From NCBI RefSeq assembly GCF_029910215.1, contig NZ_CP110395.1, positions 310,001-374,000 of the forward strand: DNA of 64,000 nucleotides, read 5' to 3'. The notes under the pieces were generated by a model. The model was not told the origin of the DNA. It did not search any database and worked only from the letters and a program-made list of their open reading frames with translations. Source of the DNA: Paraburkholderia sp. D15 (GTDB taxonomy: Bacteria > Pseudomonadota > Gammaproteobacteria > Burkholderiales > Burkholderiaceae). A program made the translations under genes and the position numbers. This document shows positions 1 through 8,134 of this stretch, in pieces (position 1 is the first letter of the stretch; the number at the start of each line of letters is the position of its first letter).

Positions 1-547
1 GATTCACCACCGGCATGTGCCACGCCATCATCGCGAAGTCGCTCTGATGCGGCATCGACGACGACACGCAACCGTGGTCGTCGCCCGCCACCACCAGCAC
101 GCCGCCATGCGGCGACGAGCCGTACGCGTTGCCGTGCTTCAGCGCGTCGCCCGCGCGGTCCACGCCGGGGCCCTTGCCGTACCACATCGCGAATACACCC
201 TCGACGGTACGTTCCGGGTCCGCTTCGACGCGCTGCGTGCCGAGCACGGCGGTGCCGCCGAGTTCCTCGTTGATCGCGGGCAGAAAGCGGATTTCACTCG
301 CCGTGAGCAGTTTCTTCGCCTTCCACAACTGCTGGTCGACCATGCCGAGCGGCGAGCCGCGATAGCCGCTGATGAAGCCGGCCGTGTTCATGCCGCGCGC
401 CTTGTCGGCGGCGCGTTGCATCAGCGCGAGACGCACCAGCGCCTGCGTGCCGGTCAGGAAGATGCGGCCGCGCGTCGCGGTGAGGTTGTCGGACAGCTTG
501 TAGTCGGCGAGAGCGGGCGTGCCGTCGATGGGCAGGCGAGCGGTCAT
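1..547 (-). CDS. Indolepyruvate/2-oxoacid:ferredoxin oxidoreductase, N-terminal part
   Basis: The first 182 residues of a large single-chain ThDP-dependent indolepyruvate ferredoxin oxidoreductase, which normally has about 1,150-1,200 residues; the rest lies beyond the window edge. It would oxidatively decarboxylate aryl-pyruvates or branched 2-oxoacids to acyl-CoA. Recognisable blocks are GRIFLTGTQALVRL, GFISGYRGSPLG, AINEELGGTAVLGTQ and VFAMWYGKGPGVDR, typical of the N-terminal PP/Pyr domain. The start is ATG at 547, with a GGAGA ribosome site 7-8 bases upstream. Identification is by motif memory; the truncated end is only the window boundary. Confidence 0.9.
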   Translation of the reverse strand, partial: MTARLPIDGTPALADYKLSDNLTATRGRIFLTGTQALVRLALMQRAADKARGMNTAGFISGYRGSPLGMVDQQLWKAKKLLTASEIRFLPAINEELGGTAVLGTQRVEADPERTVEGVFAMWYGKGPGVDRAGDALKHGNAYGSSPHGGVLVVAGDDHGCVSSSMPHQSDFAMMAWHMPVVN

Positions 548-788
548 GGGTGAGTCTCCATTTTGTGTTCGCGCGGTGGTGGGGACCACGAGGTGACGCA
601 GCGAAAGAGACTCTATTTTTTAGCGCCGATTGGAGTGGATTTTTTCTACTTTGATGAGCGGGTAGCGAAGCTGCGAGAAGAGCCGCGCGTTTTAATGAAG
701 TTTTGAGGTGGATCTGCCACGCGGCGCGCGCATTCGGGTATGCCCTGGTGCGGCGCGGCGGGTTTTCGAAGGGAGCGTTTGCGGACGG

Positions 789-1817
789 CTACGGCCTGGT
801 TTGCGCGGCGGCGGGGTCGTGGGCGCCGGCGCTATGGGTTGCGCTCGCGGCTGTCATCGGCGCGGCGTCGAGCGGTACCACTTCGTCGAAATGGGAATAG
901 TCGATGTGGCTCACGCCGTCCTGCTCGGTGAGGATATCGACGAAGCGGTGATGCCAGCGGATCAGCTCGCAGTTCCACATATGCCGCGCCTGCATGGTCT
1001 GCGACGTCGATTCGTCGACGCCTTCCAGCGTCAGCACCAGCGACGTGTCGCTGCCCTTCAGCGACTCGGCGGTTTCGCCGAACAGCGGGCTGTTCTCGTC
1101 GATCACGTGCATCAGCGTCCAGCCGAGCTTGAACACCGGGTGTTGATCGCGCACCAGCGTGAGGTCGTAGAGCCGCCGCAGCGTGAAACCTTCGACGGTG
1201 GTTTCCTTGCGCAGGATGCGCAGCCGCGCGTGCGCTTCGGCAATCACGTTCAGCCGCGCGTTCGCGGAACGGACCATCAACGTCATGCGGCCGTCGATCG
1301 GCCGCACGACCGCGTAGCGCGCGAAAATCACCTTGGCGTGCGGGCGCGAGAAGCGCGCGAAGATCAGCCCGGTCGCCAACGCGATGCTCGACATGCCGAC
1401 GAAGATTTCGAGCGTCGCGATCCAGTGCGCGTAGACGGTCTGCGGATGCATGTCGCCGTAGCCGACCGTCGCGAGCGTTTCGACGCTGAAGAAAAACGCG
1501 CCGCCGAAGCCGGACGGAAACTGATTGGCGATCGGCGCATCGCCGAGCATGTAGAGCGTCGCGAAGACGGTGTTGAGCAGCAGGAACAGCAGCGCGAGCG
1601 ACACGAAGAACATCGGCCAGCGCGCCACCACCGCACGGTGATAGAAGTCCTGCCACAGCGGCGTCGGCAGGCTGTGCGTGATGACCACGCGATCGTCGAG
1701 GCGCAGTTCGCGGCTGCCGCGCGGAACGCGGCGGCGCGCGCGTGCGGCGGTGTCGGCGTCGGCACCGGTGTCGGCCTCGCCGAGGCCGGCAAGTCGGTCC
1801 GAGGGTTCGCTGGCCAT
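789..1817 (-). CDS. KirBac-type inward rectifier potassium channel
   Basis: A 342-residue prokaryotic inward-rectifier K+ channel of the inner membrane. Visible parts are TM1 (about residues 68-92), a pore helix, the selectivity filter TVGYGD (117-122), TM2 (129-156) and a C-terminal immunoglobulin-like cytoplasmic domain. The order and many residues (for example GDAPIANQ, HPQTVYAH, FVGMSSIALATG) match KirBac1.1 of B. pseudomallei closely, and the length is similar (333 residues). ATG at 1817 is chosen; an in-frame GTG at 1856 is an alternative. It is monocistronic. Confidence 0.93.
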   Translation of the reverse strand: MASEPSDRLAGLGEADTGADADTAARARRRVPRGSRELRLDDRVVITHSLPTPLWQDFYHRAVVARWPMFFVSLALLFLLLNTVFATLYMLGDAPIANQFPSGFGGAFFFSVETLATVGYGDMHPQTVYAHWIATLEIFVGMSSIALATGLIFARFSRPHAKVIFARYAVVRPIDGRMTLMVRSANARLNVIAEAHARLRILRKETTVEGFTLRRLYDLTLVRDQHPVFKLGWTLMHVIDENSPLFGETAESLKGSDTSLVLTLEGVDESTSQTMQARHMWNCELIRWHHRFVDILTEQDGVSHIDYSHFDEVVPLDAAPMTAASATHSAGAHDPAAAQTRP

Positions 1818-1867
1818 GACGTGCTCGTGGAAATGAAAACGCGCAAAGCGTAGCACGCCGCTTTCGC

Positions 1868-1887
1868 GGCGCGAACGCGTTCGCGCC
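1868..1887. promoter_or_regulatory. 20-bp perfect palindrome upstream of the Kir channel gene
   Basis: A perfect 10+10 palindrome with core GCGAACGCGTTCGC lies 50-70 bases upstream of the kir start codon. It could be a dimeric regulator site or a hairpin. No T-tract follows, so a terminator is unlikely. Confidence 0.4.
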
Positions 1888-1981
1888 TTGCGTTGACCTT
1901 AAGTACAGCGCGGAAAATTCAGCGCCTAACGAGCGTTCAGCGCATCAGGCACGGCGTGTCTGATGCTTCAGGCGCCTCACG

Positions 1982-2227
1982 TCAAGGAAACGCGCGCGGC
2001 TTCGGAATGCCCGCGCCGTGTTCGATATCGTCGACCGCCTGCCGATGCGCGGCCTCGACCGCTTCCGCCGCGACGCCATACCCCTGATCGCCGCCGATGG
2101 TGGTCCACGCCTTCACCGCCTTGTCGCGATGACGGATCTCGTATTCCGCGTCCCAGCGCGCGCCGTTGAGTTCGAGAGGGCGGACGTGTATCGAGTACAC
2201 GCCGTAGAGAAAGAGCTGTTCAGCCAT
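1982..2227 (-). CDS. Conserved small hypothetical protein
   Basis: An 81-residue soluble protein (starts MAEQLFLYGVYSIHV). I cannot assign a family. The start is ATG at 2227, with a GGAGG site 7 bases upstream, which excludes the longer in-frame extension. No membrane segment or signal peptide is visible. It lies 65 bases downstream of another small minus-strand gene, so the two probably share a transcript. The text of the protein (acidic/basic mixture, no low complexity) looks like a genuine small protein. Confidence 0.75.
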   Translation of the reverse strand: MAEQLFLYGVYSIHVRPLELNGARWDAEYEIRHRDKAVKAWTTIGGDQGYGVAAEAVEAAHRQAVDDIEHGAGIPKPRAFP

Positions 2228-2292
2228 GACCGCCTCCGGCCGTTTCAGGCAACGTGGCGCGGCACGGCAGTCCGTGCGCGGCGCCGGTCTGC

Positions 2293-2520
2293 CTAGAGTT
2301 CGATGTCCCCGAGTATCCGGTGCGCGAGCGCCTTGGCTTCTTCGAGCGCTTCTTCCGGGGTCGACGACGTGCTGTCCACTTCGTAGGCCGTCGTCTCCTG
2401 ATCGGCCGCGTCGCCTTCGTCGCGCGCGAGCGTCACGACGCCCTGCCACGCATCGTTTTGTACTTGTTTGATGGACGCGGTGGCGGTGTAGATGCCCTTG
2501 GTGTACGTGATGTCGTCCAT
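2293..2520 (-). CDS. Conserved small hypothetical protein
   Basis: A 75-residue acidic protein (starts MDDITYTKGIYTATASI, ends with an HRILGDIEL tail). An AAGGAG site sits about 8 bases before ATG 2520, so this start is preferred over an upstream in-frame start at 2538. The protein has an N-terminal beta-rich stretch and a C-terminal helix rich in Glu and Ala. The function is unknown. It is probably co-transcribed with the next small gene downstream. Confidence 0.75.
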   Translation of the reverse strand: MDDITYTKGIYTATASIKQVQNDAWQGVVTLARDEGDAADQETTAYEVDSTSSTPEEALEEAKALAHRILGDIEL

Positions 2521-2668
2521 GGCCGCGCTCCTTCGCAACGGTGTCGGATTTTCATCCTAGCACGATGGCGGAGCGCCGGCTGACGCCCTCGCGGCGGCGC
2601 GTGCCGATGGCAAACGCGGCAACCGCACACCGCGCACGCCGCGCGGGGCGGCTGCCCAGCACGGTGGA

Positions 2669-3586
2669 CTACAGCAGCGCGACCACTTCATCCAATGTCG
2701 GCGCATGCGCACCCGCATGCCGGCACGCCGCCGCGCCGGCCGCCAGCGCGAACGCCAGGTGCTCGGGCCACGCGCGCTGCGGCGCCGTCATCAGACTGAA
2801 CAGCAGACCGCCGATCGATGCATCGCCCGCGCCGACCGTATCGGCCACTTCCACGCGCGGCGGACGCGCCTCGACCACCATCGCCCCGTCGATCAGCAGC
2901 GCGGTTTCCGAGCCGCGCGTGACGAGCACGGTGGCGGCCGGGTTCATGGCCTGCAATTGCGCGAGCGCGGCGGCTTCGTCGTCGGTCTTGAACAGCAGGC
3001 GCAAGTCTTCGTCCGATACCTTGATCAGATCGGCGAGCGCGGCCATCTTGCGCAAGGTCGGCTCGTAGCCGTGTTCCATCAGATTGCGGTAGTTCGGATC
3101 GAAGCTGATCTTCACGCCTTGCGAACGCAGCCCGGCCGCGAGCGCGGCGAGCGTATCGCCGAGCGGCTGGCGCACGAGGCTGATGCAACCGAAGTGCGCC
3201 CACTTCACCTGCGCGCTCCAGCCGGCCGGCAACTGCTTCGGATCGAACGCGAGGTCCGCGCCGTTTTCGCCCATGAAGAAGTACGCGGGCGGATGCGTCT
3301 GATGCACGATGGCCAGCAGCGGCGGGCGCGTCACGCGTTGCATGAAGCGCATGTCGAGCCCGGCGGCGATGCTCGCCTGCCACAGCTCGTCGGAGAAATT
3401 GTCGACGCCGAGCGAGCCCGCGCAGGCGGTCGGCAGACCGAGCCGCGCGACGCAGCGCGCCACGTTCCAGCCGGCGCCGCCCGGGCGCGACAGCCATTGC
3501 GAGGTGCCGGTGCGCACGAGGTCGGTGAGGATGTCGCCGGCCGAGACGAACACGGGAAAGTCGTTGCTTGCGATGGCTTCGCTCAT
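2669..3586 (-). CDS. PfkB-family sugar kinase (fructokinase)
   Basis: A 305-residue ribokinase/PfkB-fold kinase. The N-terminal substrate loop (GGAGWNVARCVARLG, with the family's GG and N) and the C-terminal signature DTVGAGDASIGG, including the catalytic Asp of GAGD, are present. It most likely phosphorylates fructose to fructose-6-phosphate, because its start codon overlaps (ATGA) the stop of an AGE-family epimerase/isomerase gene that could supply fructose from mannose. It is the last gene of a three-gene operon led by a LacI regulator. The fructose specificity is inferred from context. Confidence 0.88.
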   Translation of the reverse strand: MSEAIASNDFPVFVSAGDILTDLVRTGTSQWLSRPGGAGWNVARCVARLGLPTACAGSLGVDNFSDELWQASIAAGLDMRFMQRVTRPPLLAIVHQTHPPAYFFMGENGADLAFDPKQLPAGWSAQVKWAHFGCISLVRQPLGDTLAALAAGLRSQGVKISFDPNYRNLMEHGYEPTLRKMAALADLIKVSDEDLRLLFKTDDEAAALAQLQAMNPAATVLVTRGSETALLIDGAMVVEARPPRVEVADTVGAGDASIGGLLFSLMTAPQRAWPEHLAFALAAGAAACRHAGAHAPTLDEVVALL

Positions 3587-4863
3587 TGTGTCTGCTCCGC
3601 GGATTCGGACGCGGCGGCCGCGCCGTCGGACAACGCGTGCGCCAGCACTTCGTAGCACGCGCCCATGGTGTGATAGTCGGTCTTGCCGGCCGGGCTTTTC
3701 TCGTCGCTGTACTTGCGGTTGTCGCAAGTGAGAATGCGATACCACGCGCCGTACTTGTGATCGACGAAATGCGCCCAGCTATAGCGCCAGATCTCGTCGT
3801 ACCAGTCCCAGAAACGTTCGTTGCCGGTGCGCTTGCCGAGCAGCGCGGCGGTCGCGAAGGTTTCGGCCTGCACCCAGAAATACTTGTCGTGGTCGCACAC
3901 GGTGCCGTCGGGCCCGAAGCCGTAATAGAGGCCGCCGTGATCTTCGTCCCACGCGTGCGTCATCGCGGCGTCGAACAGTTCGATCGCGCGCGGCAATAGC
4001 CACGGCAGCGGCCGGAAGCGTTCGAGAATCAGCAGCAGCTTCGCCCATTCGGTCTGATGGCCCGGCTGGAAACCCCACGGCCGGAAGATGTTCGAACTGT
4101 CTTCCTCGTTGTAGTGCCAGTCGACCGACCAGTCCGCGTGAAAGTGTTCCCACACCAGGCCCTGCGAGAGCTTCGCCTGACGCAGCGTGATGTTCGACGC
4201 GACCCGCTCCGCGCGATCGAGATAGACCAGATGCCCGGTCGCTTCGTGCGCGGCGAGCAGCGCCTCGGTGGTGTGCATGTTGGCGTTCTGGCCACGGTAC
4301 GAGCTAACGCGCCATTCCGCTGATGCTTCGTCGGCGTAGAGACCGGCGGCGGCGTCCCAGAAGCGATGTTCCATCAGCTCGAAGGTCGCGGCGATCATCG
4401 GCTTCGCTTCCTCGATGCCGGCCATCGCCGCATGCGAGTACGCGAGCAGCACGAACGCGAGGCCGTAGCAGTGGCGGGTGGCGTCGAGCGTGCGCTTGTG
4501 GCCGTCGCGCCATTCGAGTTCCCAGTCGTAGCCTTCGTGCTGCGCGTCCCAATGCGCGTCGCGCAGAAAGCGCAGACCGTGGCGCGCGTATTCGAGATGT
4601 TGCGGATCGCCGAACTGGCGGTAGGCCATCGCGTAGTTGAACACGTAGCGGCAACTGCTCACCAGATGCCGCGTGGTGCGGTCGTAGATCGAACCGTCGT
4701 CGCGGAAGAAATGGAAGAAGCCGCCGCTCGGGTCGAACACGTTCGGCGCATAGAAGCGCAGCGTGTCCTGCACGTGCGAGAGCAGGAAGTCGCGGCTGCG
4801 GAAATCGTCGACGGCCGGCACGGCGGCGCCGTTGGCGGAGTGAAGCGGGTCGGATTGCGTCAT
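3583..4863 (-). CDS. AGE-family epimerase/isomerase (likely D-mannose isomerase)
   Basis: A 426-residue (alpha/alpha)6-barrel protein of the N-acylglucosamine 2-epimerase / YihS family. Characteristic blocks include TRHLVSSCRYVFNYAMAY, ATRHCYGLAFVLLAYSHA, GQNANMHTTEALLAAHEAT, GFQPGHQTEWAKLL and KYFWVQAETFATAALL, which hold the conserved His, Glu and Arg residues of the barrel centre. With a fructokinase downstream (ATGA overlap) and a LacI regulator upstream (ATGA overlap), the expected reaction is mannose to fructose. The epimerase name used in databases may mislead. The start is ATG 4863. Confidence 0.87.
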   Translation of the reverse strand: MTQSDPLHSANGAAVPAVDDFRSRDFLLSHVQDTLRFYAPNVFDPSGGFFHFFRDDGSIYDRTTRHLVSSCRYVFNYAMAYRQFGDPQHLEYARHGLRFLRDAHWDAQHEGYDWELEWRDGHKRTLDATRHCYGLAFVLLAYSHAAMAGIEEAKPMIAATFELMEHRFWDAAAGLYADEASAEWRVSSYRGQNANMHTTEALLAAHEATGHLVYLDRAERVASNITLRQAKLSQGLVWEHFHADWSVDWHYNEEDSSNIFRPWGFQPGHQTEWAKLLLILERFRPLPWLLPRAIELFDAAMTHAWDEDHGGLYYGFGPDGTVCDHDKYFWVQAETFATAALLGKRTGNERFWDWYDEIWRYSWAHFVDHKYGAWYRILTCDNRKYSDEKSPAGKTDYHTMGACYEVLAHALSDGAAAASESAEQTQ

Positions 4864-5846
4864 GGCTTTTTCACCAAAGTACTGGCACGGGCAATGAGGT
4901 GGACGGGCAAGCGGACTTCGAGTTCGGCGGGCGAGTCTTCGAGCAGCAGCTCGACGCCGCGCCGGCCGAGCGCTTCCTTGTCGACCGAGAGGGTGGACAG
5001 CGGCGGCGACGCATGCGCGGCGGCGGGAATGTCGTCGAAGCCGATGATGGCGATGTCCTCGGGCACCCGCAGGCCGCGCGCGAGGCACGCGCGTAGCGCG
5101 GCGAGCGCGGCGGCGTCGTTGTACGCGAACACCGCGTCGGGACGCGGGCCGGGCGCGTCGAGTAGTTGCAGCATCGCGCGCGCGGCGCCGGTGTCGGGAT
5201 CGAGGCCGGCGTCGATGGTCACTTCCAGCGACGGGTCGAACAGCAGCCCGGCTTCGAAAAACGCGCGCCGGTAGCCGAGCGCGCGCTGCGCGATGCTGAA
5301 GTGCGCGAGCGAGCCGCCGATGAACGCGATGCGTTTGCGCTGCTGCTCGAACAGGTGTCGCATCGCGAGCATCGCGCCGGCCACGTTGTCGAGATTCACC
5401 GAGCGCAGGCCCGGCGCCCACAGGTCGATCAGCACCAGCGGGCGCTGCATCGCGACCAGCGTGGTGAGCGTTTCCGGCTCGACGAAGCCGGCGATCGCCA
5501 CGGCGTCGGGCGCGTGCAGGCGCATCTGCTGGATCACGTCCTCGGTGGGGCCGGCGGTCAGCACCGAGGGCACGATGCCGCGCTCGCGGCAGGCGTCTTC
5601 CACGCCGTGCAGCACGTGCGAAAAGAACGGACTGACCGCGAAGTTGTTGTGCTGACGATGCAGCAGGAAGGTGAGCCGGCGGATGCGCGGGCGCAATTGC
5701 GCGGCGTCGTAGCCGAGTTGCCGCGCCGCCTCGACGACGCGTTCGCGGGTCGCCTCGGAAAGCCCCGGCTGGTTTTTCAGCGCGCGTGACACGGTGCCGA
5801 TCGACACGCTGGCCGCACGGGCGATGTCGCGGATGGTTGTGGCCAT
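4860..5846 (-). CDS. LacI-family transcriptional regulator
   Basis: A 328-residue LacI/GalR regulator. An N-terminal helix-turn-helix plus hinge (MATTIRDIARAASVSIGTVS onward) is followed by a periplasmic-binding-protein-like effector domain. It is the first gene of the LacI-epimerase-fructokinase operon, so it probably autoregulates the cluster in response to mannose, fructose or a phosphorylated product. TAGTAAA-type repeats in the upstream region (5902-5909 and 5992-5999) are candidate operators. Its stop overlaps the next start by ATGA. Confidence 0.92.
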   Translation of the reverse strand: MATTIRDIARAASVSIGTVSRALKNQPGLSEATRERVVEAARQLGYDAAQLRPRIRRLTFLLHRQHNNFAVSPFFSHVLHGVEDACRERGIVPSVLTAGPTEDVIQQMRLHAPDAVAIAGFVEPETLTTLVAMQRPLVLIDLWAPGLRSVNLDNVAGAMLAMRHLFEQQRKRIAFIGGSLAHFSIAQRALGYRRAFFEAGLLFDPSLEVTIDAGLDPDTGAARAMLQLLDAPGPRPDAVFAYNDAAALAALRACLARGLRVPEDIAIIGFDDIPAAAHASPPLSTLSVDKEALGRRGVELLLEDSPAELEVRLPVHLIARASTLVKKP

Positions 5847-5900
5847 CGAATGAGACGGCCGCGCAGGGCGGCCGCACGGTGTTTGAGTTCGGGCGATTGT

Positions 5901-6010
5901 ATAGTAAAACGCGCCGCGAACCGCTCGAAAATCACCGTGTCGGCACCCGGAGATACCCCTGGGTGTTGGGCTTGGCCCGTTTTATGCTGTTTAGTAAAAA
6001 ATGCTAAACA
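5901..6010. promoter_or_regulatory. Candidate LacI operators upstream of the sugar operon
   Basis: Two TAGTAAAA boxes occur exactly 90 bases apart (5902-5909 and 5992-5999). The second lies in the odd palindrome TTTAGTAAA (5990-5998) and within a wider inverted repeat TGTTTAG-N9-CTAAACA (5988-6010). The first box covers a minus-strand -10-like TACTAT. The distal site overlaps the stop codon of the neighbouring EAL/GGDEF gene. The arrangement suits looping repression by the adjacent LacI protein; this is inferred. Confidence 0.45.
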
Positions 6011-7863
6011 AACTGTGCCGACGGCGCGTGGGCGGCTTCGGCCTGGCCGCGTAGCAGGGCCACGCATTCGTCCGCATCGATCAGCACGAAGCCGCTCGCC
6101 TCATGTTTCGCGCGCCGCTTGGCCACGGCCGCGACCGACGCGATTTCCTCGCTGTTGTACAGCGACGGCCCGCCGGCCGGCTCGACGTGCACGCCGCCGA
6201 TCGCCATCGTCACGAAGCCGAAGAAGGTCGGATTGCCGCGCCGGTCTTCGCCGTGGATGCCGCCCGCGAGCCGGTCCGCCGGCGCGTAGAAACGCTGCGC
6301 GCCCTCGTTGAACGCGTGAATCGCGCGCAGCACGCGCGCCTGCCAGTCGTCGCTCTGGAACAGGATCATGAAATCGTCGCCGCCGACGTGGCCGAGGAAA
6401 TCGCGCGTCGGGTCGCAGACTTCGGCGAGCACCGCCGCGGCGAACTTCAGCACTTCGTCGCCTTGCCAGTAGCCGTATTGATCGTTGAACGGCTTGAAGT
6501 GGTTCAGATCGACGTAGCACGCGTGAAAGCCCGCGTCGTTGCCGAGCAGGCGAGCGATGTGCGAGCTGATCGGGATGTTGCCCGGCAGGAAGGTCAGCGG
6601 GTTCGCGTAGCGCGCCGCTTCGATGCGCACTTCGGTCACCGCGCGCACCAGGTTCTCGCCGGTGCCGAGCCCCGCGTACAGACCGTTTTCGGTGATGACG
6701 AAGCCGTCGGCGAGATAGCGCTGGTCGTCGCTCGCGAGGAGCTGGGCCATCTGTTCGACCGTCATCGATTTTTCGATCACCACCGGCGATGCGTTGGCGA
6801 ATTGCAGGCACGGGCGTTTGCCGAACAGCTCGCGGTGATACGGCAGCGCGTAGCGGTCCATGAAGCTGCGGCGGTTGATCAGCGCGACCGGCTGGTCGTT
6901 TTCCACCACCGCGACCGCGTGCAGGTCGGGCAGGCGGTTGAACAGGTCGAGCACGTCGTTGTTGGTCGCATGGCGCGGCAGCGCCGGCGCCGGCACCAGC
7001 ATTTTCGCCGACGCCATGCCGCCCGACGGCGACGCGCTGCTCACCGCGCGCGTGGTCTCGGGGAACACGGCGATGTGGCCCGCGCGCAATGCGTCGCGGG
7101 CGTCGTCGCTCAGCTTGCGCGCCGGGTGCGCGTGCGGCCGGCCGAAGAAATAACCCTGGCCGCAATTGATCCCCATGTCGCGCACGACGATCAGATCCGC
7201 TTCGTTTTCGATGCCCTCGGCCACCAGCTGCGCGCCGCTCGCGCTGGCGAAATGCTGCATCGCCCGCACGGCCTCGAACTTGAGCGGATCGCTCGCGATG
7301 TCGTGAATGAAGAAGCGGTCGATCTTCACCACGTCCGGTTGCAGCCGCACCCACAGATTCATGCTGGCGTTGGCGGTGCCGTAGTCGTCGAGCGCGAATT
7401 GCGCGCCGGCGGCGCGCAGCGTCGAGATCACCGGCAGGAAACTGGCGACGTCCGGAATCGAACTCTGCTCGGTCAGCTCGATCACGAGCCGCTGCGGATC
7501 GACGCCGCGATGACGCAGCAGCGCGAGCGTGTCGTCGCGCGCTTCGGCCAACTGGCGTATCGCGCCCGCGCTGAAATTCAGGAACAGCTTGCCGTCGACG
7601 TCCAGCTTCGCGAACGCCTCGATGCAGGTGCGCGCGGCCGCCTGTTCGAGCGCGATCGCGCAGCCTTCCGCGAGCGCTTGCGAGAACAGCGCGAACGGCG
7701 CTTCGAGCGGGGTGCCGGCCGGTCCGCGAATCAGACCTTCGTAACCGAGGATCGCGCCGTCTTCGAAATCGATGATCGGCTGGAACACTGCGGACAAGTC
7801 ACGCCTGGCGATCAATTCCTCGATGCGCGGCGCGGCGGATCGGGAGGGCGAACGAAGATGCAT
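6004..7863 (-). CDS. EAL-CBS-GGDEF cyclic-di-GMP protein
   Basis: A 619-residue soluble protein with the uncommon order EAL (about residues 15-265), a pair of CBS motifs (about 290-410) and GGDEF (about 425-590). The EAL signature reads EGLIRG, with DDYG, KIDRFF, VAEGIEN and GQGYFFG retained, so most phosphodiesterase ligands look intact. The GGDEF loop reads GGDDF. There is no transmembrane segment. It probably senses a nucleotide through CBS and tunes c-di-GMP hydrolysis or synthesis. Which activity dominates cannot be told from sequence. It is monocistronic. Confidence 0.9.
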   Translation of the reverse strand: MHLRSPSRSAAPRIEELIARRDLSAVFQPIIDFEDGAILGYEGLIRGPAGTPLEAPFALFSQALAEGCAIALEQAAARTCIEAFAKLDVDGKLFLNFSAGAIRQLAEARDDTLALLRHRGVDPQRLVIELTEQSSIPDVASFLPVISTLRAAGAQFALDDYGTANASMNLWVRLQPDVVKIDRFFIHDIASDPLKFEAVRAMQHFASASGAQLVAEGIENEADLIVVRDMGINCGQGYFFGRPHAHPARKLSDDARDALRAGHIAVFPETTRAVSSASPSGGMASAKMLVPAPALPRHATNNDVLDLFNRLPDLHAVAVVENDQPVALINRRSFMDRYALPYHRELFGKRPCLQFANASPVVIEKSMTVEQMAQLLASDDQRYLADGFVITENGLYAGLGTGENLVRAVTEVRIEAARYANPLTFLPGNIPISSHIARLLGNDAGFHACYVDLNHFKPFNDQYGYWQGDEVLKFAAAVLAEVCDPTRDFLGHVGGDDFMILFQSDDWQARVLRAIHAFNEGAQRFYAPADRLAGGIHGEDRRGNPTFFGFVTMAIGGVHVEPAGGPSLYNSEEIASVAAVAKRRAKHEASGFVLIDADECVALLRGQAEAAHAPSAQFV

Positions 7864-8052
7864 GGCAGATAGACGGAGCGATCGACGTTCGGCTTAACGG
7901 CGGACCCTGACCGGAGTTAAGTGAATTTTTAGTGAAGCGATGCACCGGGGTGGTGCGCCGGCGAAGAGGCCGAGCGCCGCTTAAGAATCGCCAGGAACCG
8001 CCCTATGTCTTCTGGCTGAGGCGACAGCAAGGCCGTGTGCGCGTGAAATAAC

Positions 8053-8076
8053 AAAAAAGCCGCACGAGGCGGCTTT
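8053..8076 (-). terminator. Rho-independent terminator after the SBF transporter gene
   Basis: Read on the minus strand, AAGCCGC-CTCGT-GCGGCTT is followed by TTTTG. It lies 60 bases beyond the stop of the transporter gene. Confidence 0.8.
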
Positions 8077-8134
8077 CATCCAATGACGCTCAGGGAGGGC
8101 GCTTATGAATGTCCTGTTTGCATTGCGCGCGTAT

